Shown: positions 1 to 7,467 of the stretch, one piece after another
Numbering within the stretch: position 1 is the first letter of the stretch
Layout: each line of letters opens with the position of its first letter
Origin: a virus
IMG/VR virus record: IMGVR_UViG_3300005337_000034
Coordinates: 1-38,406 of that record
DNA length: 38,406 bases
Reading direction: 5' to 3' (one strand)
Notes under the pieces: model-generated
Databases searched by the model: none
What the model was told of the DNA's origin: nothing
The model's input: only the letters and a program-made list of their open reading frames with translations
Program-made: the position numbers and the translations under genes

Positions 1-483
1 CTGAACAACTACTTGTCCGGACTGTCCCCATTCATTTCGCTCCGGGCAACTGCATGGTGTGCGTACGACTTCGGCATGCGCCGCCCTGTCGCTGCCCAGC
101 CATCCGCAGCAGCGCGTATCGCCTCGTTCTATCTGGCAGAGGACGGACTTACCTGTACGCATGACGTAGGCGAATGCAAGTTGCCAGTGTGGTGCAAAGA
201 TTCGACTGATGCCTACAACGCTATGCGCATTGTGAGTGCACTGCACTACCGCGCAAACCTGCCATCCACCGCCCCACCATCAGCAGGCAGCGCAGCGAAG
301 GATGCGCAAGACGCGGCGCTGTGGCGTGCTTTTGAGAAGGCTCTGCGCAACCGGCGCATTCCAGGCCCGGCACATGGCCGGCGCTTCAAGATCGTAGAAA
401 TCTGCCCGATGTCGAGTGACGAGACTGAGTTTGACGATTTCGTTGCTTGTATCGCCGCCATCGCACAAGGAGAAAAACAGTGA
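1..483 (+). CDS. Hypothetical protein, 5' end probably cut by window
   Basis: The frame is open from base 1 to the stop at 481-483. No convincing ribosome site precedes any internal start (TTG at 13, ATG at 76), so the gene may begin upstream of the window. From about base 100 the codon use looks like the neighbours, with GC-rich third positions. I recognise no domain; the C-terminal half is charged and contains a helical stretch around LWRAFEKAL. The stop overlaps the GTG start of the next gene (GTGA at 480-483), which puts it in the same operon. If the molecule is circular it would lie downstream of the pentapeptide-repeat gene at the right edge. Confidence 0.55.
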   Translation: MNNYLSGLSPFISLRATAWCAYDFGMRRPVAAQPSAAARIASFYLAEDGLTCTHDVGECKLPVWCKDSTDAYNAMRIVSALHYRANLPSTAPPSAGSAAKDAQDAALWRAFEKALRNRRIPGPAHGRRFKIVEICPMSSDETEFDDFVACIAAIAQGEKQ

Positions 484-1193
484 CCAACGAAGACCTGCAA
501 CAACTGAAGGCGCTGGCGATGGCGGCAACGCCCGGGCCGTGGGAGCATGACGAGGAACTGACGCCGTGGCGCATCGCTGGCGGCGAGGTAGTTGGCGGCG
601 ATGGGACTGGCGTTTCGGTAGTTTTCACCGACTATGACTGGCATGTGAAAGTCGGCGAGGAACCCGATACTGGCTCTGCCATCTACGAAAGCACTGGCGA
701 GCCAGCAACAATCGTAGAAGGCGTACGCAACAACGATGCCGCTTTCATGGCAGCCGCCAATCCCAAGGCCATCCTCGCCCTGATCGCGCGCATCGAGTCC
801 CTTCCCGCCCCAGCAGTCGCCAATGCTGCGGTGAGCGAGCTGCCGCCGCTACCTGAGCCACTACAAATCGATTGGCCGACCGCGCATAGCGTGGCACTCG
901 GTTGTGGCGTCGAAGATCGCGGCATCCATGATCGTTACGAAGCGGCTGAGTATGGCTTTGAGGATGGTGTTCAGAAAGCCGCTTGCTGCGTTCCTGACGT
1001 GATCTACGATGCCGATCAGATTCTCGCCTACGGTCAGGCCTGCATCGCCGCCGCTGCTCCCAATGCGCAACTGGTAGCGGCGCTGCAATCGGCTCTGGCA
1101 ATCATCAACAACGAAGCGGACCCTGATGAATATGCTGCGCCTTTGGCAAAAATCCGCGCTGCTCTCTCTGCTATTAAAGGAGAGAAGGCATGA
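480..1193 (+). CDS. Ead/Ea22-like phage protein
   Basis: The 237-residue product starts at GTG 480, chosen because an AGGAG sits just upstream and the start overlaps the previous stop. The N-terminus carries the ATPGPWE signature, followed near residue 90 by the NDAAFMAAANP block. Both are typical of the Ead/Ea22 family of early lambdoid accessory proteins, whose function is unknown. The C-terminal half repeats an alanine-rich pattern with a second 'AAAAPNAQLVAAL' segment. The stop overlaps the next start. Family assignment rests on motif recognition only. Confidence 0.75.
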   Translation: MTNEDLQQLKALAMAATPGPWEHDEELTPWRIAGGEVVGGDGTGVSVVFTDYDWHVKVGEEPDTGSAIYESTGEPATIVEGVRNNDAAFMAAANPKAILALIARIESLPAPAVANAAVSELPPLPEPLQIDWPTAHSVALGCGVEDRGIHDRYEAAEYGFEDGVQKAACCVPDVIYDADQILAYGQACIAAAAPNAQLVAALQSALAIINNEADPDEYAAPLAKIRAALSAIKGEKA

Positions 1194-1267
1194 GCGCCTC
1201 CGACGTAGCATGCATCGTCCTGACCGTCGTTGCTCTCCTGGTCTCGATATTCGGACGGCGAAAATGA
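1190..1267 (+). CDS. 25-residue single-pass membrane peptide
   Basis: A very short frame starts at ATG 1190, overlapping the previous stop (ATGA), and ends in a TGA that overlaps the next ATG at 1264. After a short polar N-terminus come about 14 hydrophobic residues (IVLTVVALLVSIF), then a basic tail (GRRK), a layout expected for a tiny inner-membrane peptide. A GGAGAGAAGGC ribosome site precedes it. Exact coupling to both neighbours is the main support; the function is unknown. Confidence 0.6.
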   Translation: MSASDVACIVLTVVALLVSIFGRRK

Positions 1268-1431
1268 CCCCCGTTGACCGCCAAGAGGCCCTTGACCGCA
1301 AGGAAATCCGCGATGACGCAGAGTACTGGCGACTCTCCGACGAAATCGAAGCCGCGCACCCGGATTGGGATGGGGCGCAGATTTACGACGAGATTGTCCG
1401 CAAGATGACGGAGGGCATCGAAGAAGACTAG
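1264..1431 (+). CDS. 55-residue acidic hypothetical protein
   Basis: The start at ATG 1264 is chosen because it overlaps the stop of the 25-residue peptide (ATGA). The product is strongly charged and probably helical, with a C-terminal half rich in Asp and Glu. No domain is recognised. It is the last gene before the non-coding element at 1441-1876, so it closes the first early cluster. Confidence 0.6.
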   Translation: MTPVDRQEALDRKEIRDDAEYWRLSDEIEAAHPDWDGAQIYDEIVRKMTEGIEED

Positions 1432-1440
1432 CGAAACTTC

Positions 1441-1470
1441 TTGCCAGATTCCAATGCAATGTGGCAAAAT
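1441..1470 (+). promoter_or_regulatory. Putative promoter of the left structured RNA
   Basis: TTGCCA at 1441-1446, an 18-base spacer and CAAAAT at 1465-1470 look like a moderate sigma70 promoter. The first helix of the downstream RNA begins 15 bases after the -10 box. The homologous element on the other strand has a candidate promoter at nearly the same distance (14 bases), which is the best argument that it is real. TTGCCA/TGGCAA also form an inverted repeat here. Confidence 0.5.
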
Positions 1471-1476
1471 TCCTCT

Positions 1477-1592
1477 CGTTGATGTGACGGCGTCGACGAA
1501 ATCAGGAAGCCGATTCGGTTTCTGTGTTTCTAGGGTTGAATCCCACCTGGCCGTCACCAGTGAAGCGCAGAATCCCAATCGGCTTTTTTGCG
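1477..1592 (+). ncRNA. Structured early-arm small RNA, left copy (possible C4-type RNA)
   Basis: Helix S1 pairs TGACGGC (1485-1491) with GCCGTCA (1550-1556). Helix S2 pairs AAGCCGATT (1507-1515) with AATCGGCTT (1577-1585) and runs into six T residues, an intrinsic terminator. The arms interleave (S1, S2, S1', S2'), so they can form a pseudoknot. The 5' arm of S2 can instead pair locally (GAAGCCG 1506-1512 with CGGTTTC 1516-1522), giving a terminator/antiterminator choice. A short palindrome GGGTTGAATCCC lies at 1533-1544. A diverged copy at 34300-34184 (-) keeps the helices with different bases. Known C4 antisense RNAs of P1/P7 are the closest comparison I can name; identity is unproven. Confidence 0.7.
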
Positions 1593-1876
1593 TTTGCGCG
1601 GCACATCAACCGCACTCCGAGCGACATCAAGGGCCAGCCGGCCGCGCGGATAACAGGCTGATGCAAAGTCCCTGCGTAATGTGACTAGGGGGCAGTCGAA
1701 AGCAGCACATGCTTTTGAGGACATGGCGTAAAAGGTTGTCGGCGAAAGCCACTGGGGAGATTGGCCCACTTTGACGGGCAGCCATGGTAACGGACTTGCA
1801 TCACAGTGCTTAAGAACAAGAGAGTGTCAGGGGGACAACCTAACCCCTAGTCAAAGATTGAACCTATGGAGGAACA
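1593..1876 (+). promoter_or_regulatory. Conserved structured leader before recT, left copy
   Basis: No credible gene is present. Blocks align with 34183-33879 on the other strand: a GC-rich block around 1601-1657, then hairpins AAAGCA/TGCTTT (1699-1704/1710-1715), GGC-GAAA-GCC (1741-1750, a GNRA tetraloop), GCCC/GGGC (1764-1767/1776-1779) and GGGG/CCCC (1831-1834/1844-1847), the last just before the recT ribosome site. The corresponding right-copy helices have different bases but still pair. This looks like a long regulatory 5' leader transcribed by readthrough of the terminator at 1577-1589. Confidence 0.6.
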
Positions 1877-2611
1877 ATGAGCAATATCGTACCATTTCAG
1901 GAGCTTGAATCGATGTCTAGCTATATCGTTCGCTCCAAGCTCTTCGGGGCAAAAGACGAGTCTCAGGCCATGAGCTTGATGCTGCTGGCCCAGGCTGAAG
2001 GGCTTCATCCGATGACAGCGATTCAGGACTTCGACATCGTGCAGGGTCGGCCTGCGCGCAAAACGCATTCGATTCTGGCCCGTTTCCAAGCTGCAGGAGG
2101 AAAGGTAGCATGGGAAGAAATCACGCCGACGCGTGCTTGCGGCGTCTTCTCGCATGCGCAGGGCGGTTCGCTTAAAGTTGAATGGACTTTCGCCGATGCC
2201 CAAAAGGCCAATCTGACCGGAAAAGACAACTGGAAAAACTATCCCAAAGCTATGCTGCGCGCGCGCTGTATCGCCGAGGGCGTGCGCGCTGTGTTTCCAG
2301 GGGCTATCGGCGGTATGCTGACTGTGGAAGAGGCTCAGGATATGGCCCCGAGTCGCGGTGAGATTGATATCACTCCAGAAACGCCGGCCAAAAATATCGC
2401 GCCGACTCTGATTGATTGCACCGACGAGCATTTCCAAAACAATACAGAGGCCTGGCGCGCGATCATTCTAAGCAAGCGCAAGACACCGGCCGGTCTGATC
2501 GCTGTGCTGAGCACTAAGCTGATCTTGACCGAAGACCAGAAGCTGACCATCGACAGCTGGTCGCACGAAGAAGAAGCCATTGACAACAATAACGAGGAAC
2601 CACAGCAATGA
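1877..2611 (+). CDS. recT: RecT-family single-strand annealing protein
   Basis: The 244-residue product matches the RecT family of phage annealases, which coat and anneal single-stranded DNA. Recognisable features are the N-terminal MTAIQDFDIVQGRP region and the core block WKNYPKAMLRARCIAEGVR (about residues 117-135), followed by FPGAIGG and an acidic VEEA segment. GGAGGAACA just before the ATG is a strong ribosome site. The stop overlaps the start of the exonuclease gene (ATGA), the usual recombinase/nuclease pairing. The structured leader at 1441-1876 lies directly upstream, so expression is probably controlled there. Confidence 0.88.
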   Translation: MSNIVPFQELESMSSYIVRSKLFGAKDESQAMSLMLLAQAEGLHPMTAIQDFDIVQGRPARKTHSILARFQAAGGKVAWEEITPTRACGVFSHAQGGSLKVEWTFADAQKANLTGKDNWKNYPKAMLRARCIAEGVRAVFPGAIGGMLTVEEAQDMAPSRGEIDITPETPAKNIAPTLIDCTDEHFQNNTEAWRAIILSKRKTPAGLIAVLSTKLILTEDQKLTIDSWSHEEEAIDNNNEEPQQ

Positions 2612-4320
2612 TTACCCATGACCTGATTCAAGGCAGCCATGAATGGCTTACCTATCGCGCGAAATACTTCAATGCCAGCGATGCGCCGGCCATGCTGGGC
2701 TGTTCGGCCTACAAGTCGCGCTCTGACCTGATCGCCGAACTGGCTACCGGCTTGGCGGTTGAAGTCGATCCCGCTACGCAGCGGCGTTTCGATGACGGCC
2801 ACCGATACGAAGCGCTTGCGCGCCCTGTGGCTGAATCCATCATCGGCGAAGACCTATATCCTGTCGTAGGCTCCGAGGGCCGCTTCTCTGCCTCATTCGA
2901 CGGCCTGACGCTGGGCGAAGACACTGGCTTCGAGCACAAGTCACTGAACGACGAACTGCGAGCAGTCTTTGTCGACATCGCCACCATGAACCCGGAGCAC
3001 CAAGCTACCAGCGCCGGCGCTCTGCTGCCTAAGATGTACCGCGTCCAGATGGAACAGCAGTGCATGGTTTCTGGCGCCAGCCGCATCCTGTTCATGGCAT
3101 CGAAGTGGAACGGCGAGGAACTGGTAGAGGAATACCACTGCTGGTATGTTACAGACGCCGCCCTGCGTGCTGAAATCATTGCTGGCTGGGCGCAGCTGGA
3201 AATGGATGTCGCCGCCTATGTTCCGGCTGAGCCTGTGCAGAAGTTGGTGGCCGCTTCGTTTGAAACACTGCCGGCCATCGCGGTGCAGATCAAGGGCGAA
3301 GTCACCGCCAGTAACATGGGGGCTTTCAAGGAACGCCTATCGGAATACCTCGCCAGTGTCAAGACCGATCTGGTCACGGACCAGGACTTCGTAGACGCAG
3401 ACGCCGCAGCGAAAAACTGCGTCACTATCGAAAAGCGGCTGAGCGCTACCAAAGAGCAGGTGCTTGGACAAGTGGCCGACATCGACGCCATCGTGCGCGC
3501 GCTGGATGATGCGGCCGGCCAGGTGGCAAAGCTGCGCATCCTGCTTACCAAGGAAATCAAGGATAAGAAAGACCTGCTAAAAGCCGGAATTCTCACCAAG
3601 GCCCAGCAAGCATTGAAGGACCATGTAGCGGTTCTGGAAAAAGAAATCGCGCCGGTCACGCTGGTCTATCAGGCACGCGACTTCGCCGGCGTTATGAAAG
3701 GCCTGCGCACGATCAAGACGTTGCAGGATGCCGCCGACACTGAACTGGCCGCCGGCAAGATTACCGTCGATTCCCTGGCCGCCGGCATCCGCGCGCGTCA
3801 AGCTTGGTTCAAGGTCGAAGCAGTCGATTATGTCGGTCTTTTCGCTGACCTGCAGCAGATCATCCAGAAGCCTGACGACGACTTCAAGCTGATCGTCACC
3901 ACTCGCATAGCTACACAGAAGGCCGCCGACGACAAGCGGATCGAAGAAGCCAAGGCAGCCGCATTGGCCGCTGCTGCACCAGCGCCCCAGACCGACAGTG
4001 CAGCCATTGCTGACGCCATGATCGCGGAAGCCGTGATACCGCCGCCGGACATGCGCACAGTCATTACTGTGGAGTTGGAAGAAGTGCCAGAAATGGCGCC
4101 AATCACTCAGGAAGCCCCGCCATCGCTCAAGCTGGGCGAGATCAGTGGGCGCCTGGGCTTCACTGTTACAGCCGAATTCATGGCGAAGTTGGGCTTCGCG
4201 CCGGCAGCGACCGACAAGAACAGTAAGCTTTTCCACGAATCTGACTTCCCCAACATCTGCGCCGCGTTGCTGCGGCACATTGCCGAGGTACAGGCGAAGA
4301 AATTCACGGTGACGCTATGA
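2608..4320 (+). CDS. YqaJ-type (lambda-exonuclease-like) recombination nuclease
   Basis: The N-terminal 210 residues look like a YqaJ/RecE-type 5'-3' exonuclease: an opening QGSHEWLTYR block, a G-x3-E-x3-R helix near residues 64-72, SFDG with Asp98, then FEHKS with Glu109 and Lys111 as likely metal-binding and catalytic residues. The remaining 350 residues are helical and alanine-rich, with coiled-coil character and a DUF1351-like feel. At 570 residues it is longer than a bare YqaJ domain. It should make the single strands that the coupled RecT protein anneals. Confidence 0.85.
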   Translation: MITHDLIQGSHEWLTYRAKYFNASDAPAMLGCSAYKSRSDLIAELATGLAVEVDPATQRRFDDGHRYEALARPVAESIIGEDLYPVVGSEGRFSASFDGLTLGEDTGFEHKSLNDELRAVFVDIATMNPEHQATSAGALLPKMYRVQMEQQCMVSGASRILFMASKWNGEELVEEYHCWYVTDAALRAEIIAGWAQLEMDVAAYVPAEPVQKLVAASFETLPAIAVQIKGEVTASNMGAFKERLSEYLASVKTDLVTDQDFVDADAAAKNCVTIEKRLSATKEQVLGQVADIDAIVRALDDAAGQVAKLRILLTKEIKDKKDLLKAGILTKAQQALKDHVAVLEKEIAPVTLVYQARDFAGVMKGLRTIKTLQDAADTELAAGKITVDSLAAGIRARQAWFKVEAVDYVGLFADLQQIIQKPDDDFKLIVTTRIATQKAADDKRIEEAKAAALAAAAPAPQTDSAAIADAMIAEAVIPPPDMRTVITVELEEVPEMAPITQEAPPSLKLGEISGRLGFTVTAEFMAKLGFAPAATDKNSKLFHESDFPNICAALLRHIAEVQAKKFTVTL

Positions 4321-4508
4321 CCGACTCAGCCAAAATCGCCGACGCCCTTATCGCTGGCTCGCGCGGCATACTGACCAAACCCAGCAAGCCGAATGCTGAC
4401 TCGCTGTACTGGCCGCCATCCCCTGCGCCTATTGACCTGCATGTGATGCCAATCGAAACCTACCGCGCCCGGTTTGGCGCAAATAGTGTGGCATCTTGCG
4501 ACGAATAG
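4317..4508 (+). CDS. 63-residue hypothetical protein
   Basis: It starts with an ATGA overlap on the exonuclease stop, so it belongs to the recombination operon. The product is small and proline-rich in the middle, with no recognised domain or membrane segment. A gap of about 100 bases follows before the VWA gene. Confidence 0.5.
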   Translation: MTDSAKIADALIAGSRGILTKPSKPNADSLYWPPSPAPIDLHVMPIETYRARFGANSVASCDE

Positions 4509-4612
4509 TTGTTGCATTATGCCTCAGCATGATTTACATTGGAGTTCTCCAAGCGGTTTAGCCGAACACCGTGCAAATAGCGAAGTTTGGTATTTCTTTT
4601 AAGGAAATTAAA

Positions 4613-5218
4613 ATGAGTGAACTGAAAACTGCAGCCGAACTGTCCGAGTACGATTTCATCGTCGTAATCGATGCTTCCGGCTCCATGGGTGAGCGCGATA
4701 TGGGCGGCAAGTCCCGCTGGGAATACATGCAAGAAACCGCTATGGCCTTCACCCGCGACCTGGAAGCGATCGACAGCGACGGCCTGGGCGTTGTGATGTT
4801 CTCGGGCGCCAACATCGAAAGCTTCGATGGCGTCACCACTGACAAGGTCAAGGAAATCTTCGCGAACCGTTCGCCGCGCGGCAGCACTCCGCTGGCTGAA
4901 GCACTGACCGCAGCCCTGAAGCTGGCCGGCAAATCCGACAAGAAGGACTTCATCATCGTCTTCACCGACGGCGTCCCGGACGACCAGTCCAAGGCAGCGA
5001 AGGTTATCATCGACCAAGCCAACAGCCAAGTAACCGACGATGCTCTGACCATCCTGTTCGTGCAAGTCGGCCATGACGCCGGCGCGGCGGCCTACCTGAA
5101 AACCCTGGACGACGATCTGACCGGCGCCAAGTTCGATATCGTCGATGCCAAGACCATCGACGAAGCCGAAAAGTTCCCGACCACCGCAGCGCTGATCGCG
5201 CACGCAATCAACGACTAA
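4613..5218 (+). CDS. von Willebrand factor A (VWA) domain protein
   Basis: The 201-residue product is almost entirely one VWA domain with a complete metal-ion-dependent adhesion site: DASGS (Asp20, Ser22, Ser24), Thr92 in the STPLAEAL segment, and Asp119 in FTDG. VWA domains bind partner proteins through a coordinated magnesium; no catalysis is expected. No signal peptide or transmembrane segment is visible, so it should act in the cytoplasm. AAGGAAA precedes the chosen ATG. It sits alone between the exonuclease block and two mini-genes, so its partner cannot be inferred from context. Confidence 0.85.
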   Translation: MSELKTAAELSEYDFIVVIDASGSMGERDMGGKSRWEYMQETAMAFTRDLEAIDSDGLGVVMFSGANIESFDGVTTDKVKEIFANRSPRGSTPLAEALTAALKLAGKSDKKDFIIVFTDGVPDDQSKAAKVIIDQANSQVTDDALTILFVQVGHDAGAAAYLKTLDDDLTGAKFDIVDAKTIDEAEKFPTTAALIAHAIND

Positions 5219-5269
5219 ACCACCACCGGCGCGGCGGCATGCTTCTATGTCGCCGCCAAAGGAGAAATC

Positions 5270-5401
5270 ATGTTCGACATCATCTTGCTCACCTTCGTCG
5301 TGGGCGTTTTTGTTTCTGGCTTCTGGTGCGGCAAGCAATTCGGCACCGCGCGCAAAACATGGGAAGCTTTTACCGGCTACCTTGGGAGTTTCTTCAAATG
5401 A
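5270..5401 (+). CDS. 43-residue membrane peptide
   Basis: It starts at ATG 5270 behind AAAGGAGAAATC, a strong ribosome site. Residues 3-20 are hydrophobic (ending GVFVSGFW), followed by a basic and aromatic tail, suggesting one transmembrane helix. Its TGA overlaps the ATG of the next gene. Function unknown. Confidence 0.6.
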   Translation: MFDIILLTFVVGVFVSGFWCGKQFGTARKTWEAFTGYLGSFFK

Positions 5402-5547
5402 CCGGCCGCACGTCAGCCGCGCTCAAGAAGGCAATTTCATTGCTGAGCAAGTATTCCATCAGTGAAGCGGCCCGCAAGGCTGGCGTGTCTCGCTCCACGA
5501 TTTACAGGCACCTCAAAAAAAATAACGCACAGACTGGAGAGAAGTGA
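5398..5547 (+). CDS. 49-residue helix-turn-helix protein
   Basis: It starts at ATG 5398, overlapping the previous stop. The segment from about residue 18 (SISEAARKAGVSRSTIYRHL) is a clear helix-turn-helix of the resolvase/transposase-like or Fis-like type, and little else is present. It is a candidate small DNA-binding regulator. Its TGA shares bases with the next ATG, so it is translationally coupled on both sides. Confidence 0.7.
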   Translation: MTGRTSAALKKAISLLSKYSISEAARKAGVSRSTIYRHLKKNNAQTGEK

Positions 5548-6419
5548 TGAGCGACGTGATGTTTTTCGGCATTCTTGAAATGCCCTACGATATGGCCATG
5601 GAAACCGAATTGAGCCGCAGTCAGTTCTACGACCGAGTACAGGACGCGGTGGCGCGCATCAAGACGGCAGAGCAAAAAGTCGAAGAGCAGGCCAAGGAAA
5701 TCGAGAGCCTGCAATGCCGCCTGGAGCTGGCTGACATGCGCATCAACGCCCTGGTCGATGCCAAGACCGCAGCCGAGCGCCGGCTTTTCGACATCAGCAA
5801 GGAGTTGGCCGATATGGTGCAGGAGTCACGGGTAGCCACCCAGCCAGCACAGACAGCGCCTGTAGCCGATGTCAAGGCAATCACGGGGATGCCATTTGCT
5901 GATCTGGCGACCCCCATCCGGGAATTTCAGGCGCGCAAAAAACTGGCGGTCCATCCCCCAGCCGATGCCGCGCCAGTGGAGGCGATCAATCTGATTGTGC
6001 GCGATGTGGCCGAACTGGACTACAGCAGTGATATCGCGCCGAACCTGATGCAAGTCAGCGAGGCCGACTTGCGCCTCATCATCGAGCGTCACATCGCCAC
6101 TCAGCCATCCCCCGCGCAGGGTGATGCGCCCTCGCCACACAGCATCGGCTACAACGACGACTTGCCAGAAGGCTGGAAGCGCGCCGCAGATGGCCGCGTG
6201 ATACCGCCAGCGGGCATTGTTGGCGAGGCTTACACCGTAGGCGGCGTGCAGGGTGATGCGCTGAGCCAGCAGGCGGCGGACGATGCCTTTGAGGTGCACC
6301 GCATCGCGCAAGGGAAAATCCTCGGCATGCCGGGTTTGATGGCGCGGCCCTGCTTTATCGCCGGCTGGGAGGCTGCTATCCGCGCTCTCGCCGCCAAGCC
6401 ATCGGAGGGTGGAAAATGA
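5547..6419 (+). CDS. Hypothetical early protein with coiled coil
   Basis: ATG 5547 is preferred over GTG 5544 because it shares bases with the preceding TGA. The N-terminal third contains a long helical heptad region (about residues 30-95, rich in Glu, Lys, Ala and Leu). The middle is proline-rich linker, and the C-terminus has a compact block ending FIAGWEAAIRAL that recurs at the ends of phage early accessory proteins. I infer a modular accessory protein of the Ea22-like kind; no enzyme motif is visible. Confidence 0.6.
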   Translation: MSDVMFFGILEMPYDMAMETELSRSQFYDRVQDAVARIKTAEQKVEEQAKEIESLQCRLELADMRINALVDAKTAAERRLFDISKELADMVQESRVATQPAQTAPVADVKAITGMPFADLATPIREFQARKKLAVHPPADAAPVEAINLIVRDVAELDYSSDIAPNLMQVSEADLRLIIERHIATQPSPAQGDAPSPHSIGYNDDLPEGWKRAADGRVIPPAGIVGEAYTVGGVQGDALSQQAADDAFEVHRIAQGKILGMPGLMARPCFIAGWEAAIRALAAKPSEGGK

Positions 6420-7018
6420 GCATCATAGCAAAACGAGGGGTCTGCTTTTCGTGCGGGCATGACCATGGTGACGGTTTTGGATCGCCTGGCCTATTGCGCG
6501 TTCTAAAAGCACGGGGCGATGAAGTAGCTGCCTATCAAGCCGAAATCGCCGATCTCCGCACCGCCCTGGAAGCGGCACAGCAGCAGCTCGCCCAGCGCGC
6601 CGGGAGCGGCTGCGCCTGTAAATTCGATTCCGATGACAAGATAAGCAGCCCATGCCTCATGCACCGCGAATGGGCGAATCGCCAGCAGCCGGATAGCGGG
6701 CGCGATGCGGCGCTGGAAAAGTTGCAACGCTACGAGGAAAGCTGCGGCGAAGGAGGCGGGGTTTATCCTTGCGCTAACGGCCCTTACGTAAAGTTGGCCG
6801 ATGTTCAAGCCCTTGCCTCGCAGCCCAGCGAGCAAGCCGCTGGTGGTCTGCCGGATATCTGGGAAGGCTACGAAGGTGGCACATGCACGTCCGACATTCA
6901 TGGATTGGGCGGCACCATCAAACTGCACTACCAATCGCCTGCGGAAGCCGAAAACGCATTTGACATGCTGTGCAATTTCTTTGCCGCAACCAGTGCGAAG
7001 GGAGAGCGTGATGCATGA
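6416..7018 (+). CDS. Hypothetical protein with N-terminal CxxC
   Basis: The start overlaps the preceding stop (ATGA). The 200-residue product opens with a CFSCGHDHG motif that could hold a metal, continues with a short coiled coil (about residues 35-62) and a Cys-rich stretch, and ends in a globular region I do not recognise. It shares the accessory-operon style of its neighbours. Confidence 0.55.
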   Translation: MSIIAKRGVCFSCGHDHGDGFGSPGLLRVLKARGDEVAAYQAEIADLRTALEAAQQQLAQRAGSGCACKFDSDDKISSPCLMHREWANRQQPDSGRDAALEKLQRYEESCGEGGGVYPCANGPYVKLADVQALASQPSEQAAGGLPDIWEGYEGGTCTSDIHGLGGTIKLHYQSPAEAENAFDMLCNFFAATSAKGERDA

Positions 7019-7466
7019 TCTACAAAGCCACATCAATATTTTGGAGAGCGCACCAGATTCAGCCGGAACTTCTTGGCAGGTGGGGCTGGCTAGAATCTCT
7101 TTAGTGAAGACGACCACGCTGGGCGTCTACACGTTGACAGCCGACATATTGCATGAGACCGACGAGAGCATGGCCAAAGACGGCATTCAGCGCGCCATCG
7201 CTGGGCTGGCTGGGATTTACGGTTTCGCTCCAAACTATCCATGCATCCTGCCTGCCCAGCAGCCAGTGGACCCGGATGCTCTCCCCGGCGAAAAAGTACG
7301 CGCCCTGCTGGATCACCTGCGCGCTATTCGGGCGCTGGAGGATGATAGCCCGGACCCCGATGCCGTGTGGGAAAATACCCACGCGCTCAACCTTCAGCGC
7401 CTGATCGACTGGCTGGACGGTGATTCGACCTATCCGGAAGCAATCTTGTTCAAGCGCGAGGAATGA
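7011..7466 (+). CDS. Hypothetical protein, 151 residues
   Basis: ATG 7011 follows GGGAGAGCGTG and overlaps the end of the previous gene by 8 bases. The N-terminal half looks like a small beta-rich domain; the C-terminal half is helical and acidic. A longer upstream extension in this frame overlaps the previous gene fully and is unlikely. No family recognised. Confidence 0.55.
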   Translation: MHDLQSHINILESAPDSAGTSWQVGLARISLVKTTTLGVYTLTADILHETDESMAKDGIQRAIAGLAGIYGFAPNYPCILPAQQPVDPDALPGEKVRALLDHLRAIRALEDDSPDPDAVWENTHALNLQRLIDWLDGDSTYPEAILFKREE

Positions 7467-7467
7467 T

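Noticed and set aside
1486-1559. tRNA-like gene with acceptor pairing, T-loop-like GGGTTGAATCCC and CCA end
   Set aside because: No D arm fits, the T loop is one base short and position 9/33 signals fail; the homologous right copy keeps the same helices without any tRNA features, so the structured-RNA model explains it better.
1454-1684. 76-codon plus-strand frame
   Set aside because: It covers the small RNA and its terminator; the product is low-quality and has no ribosome site.
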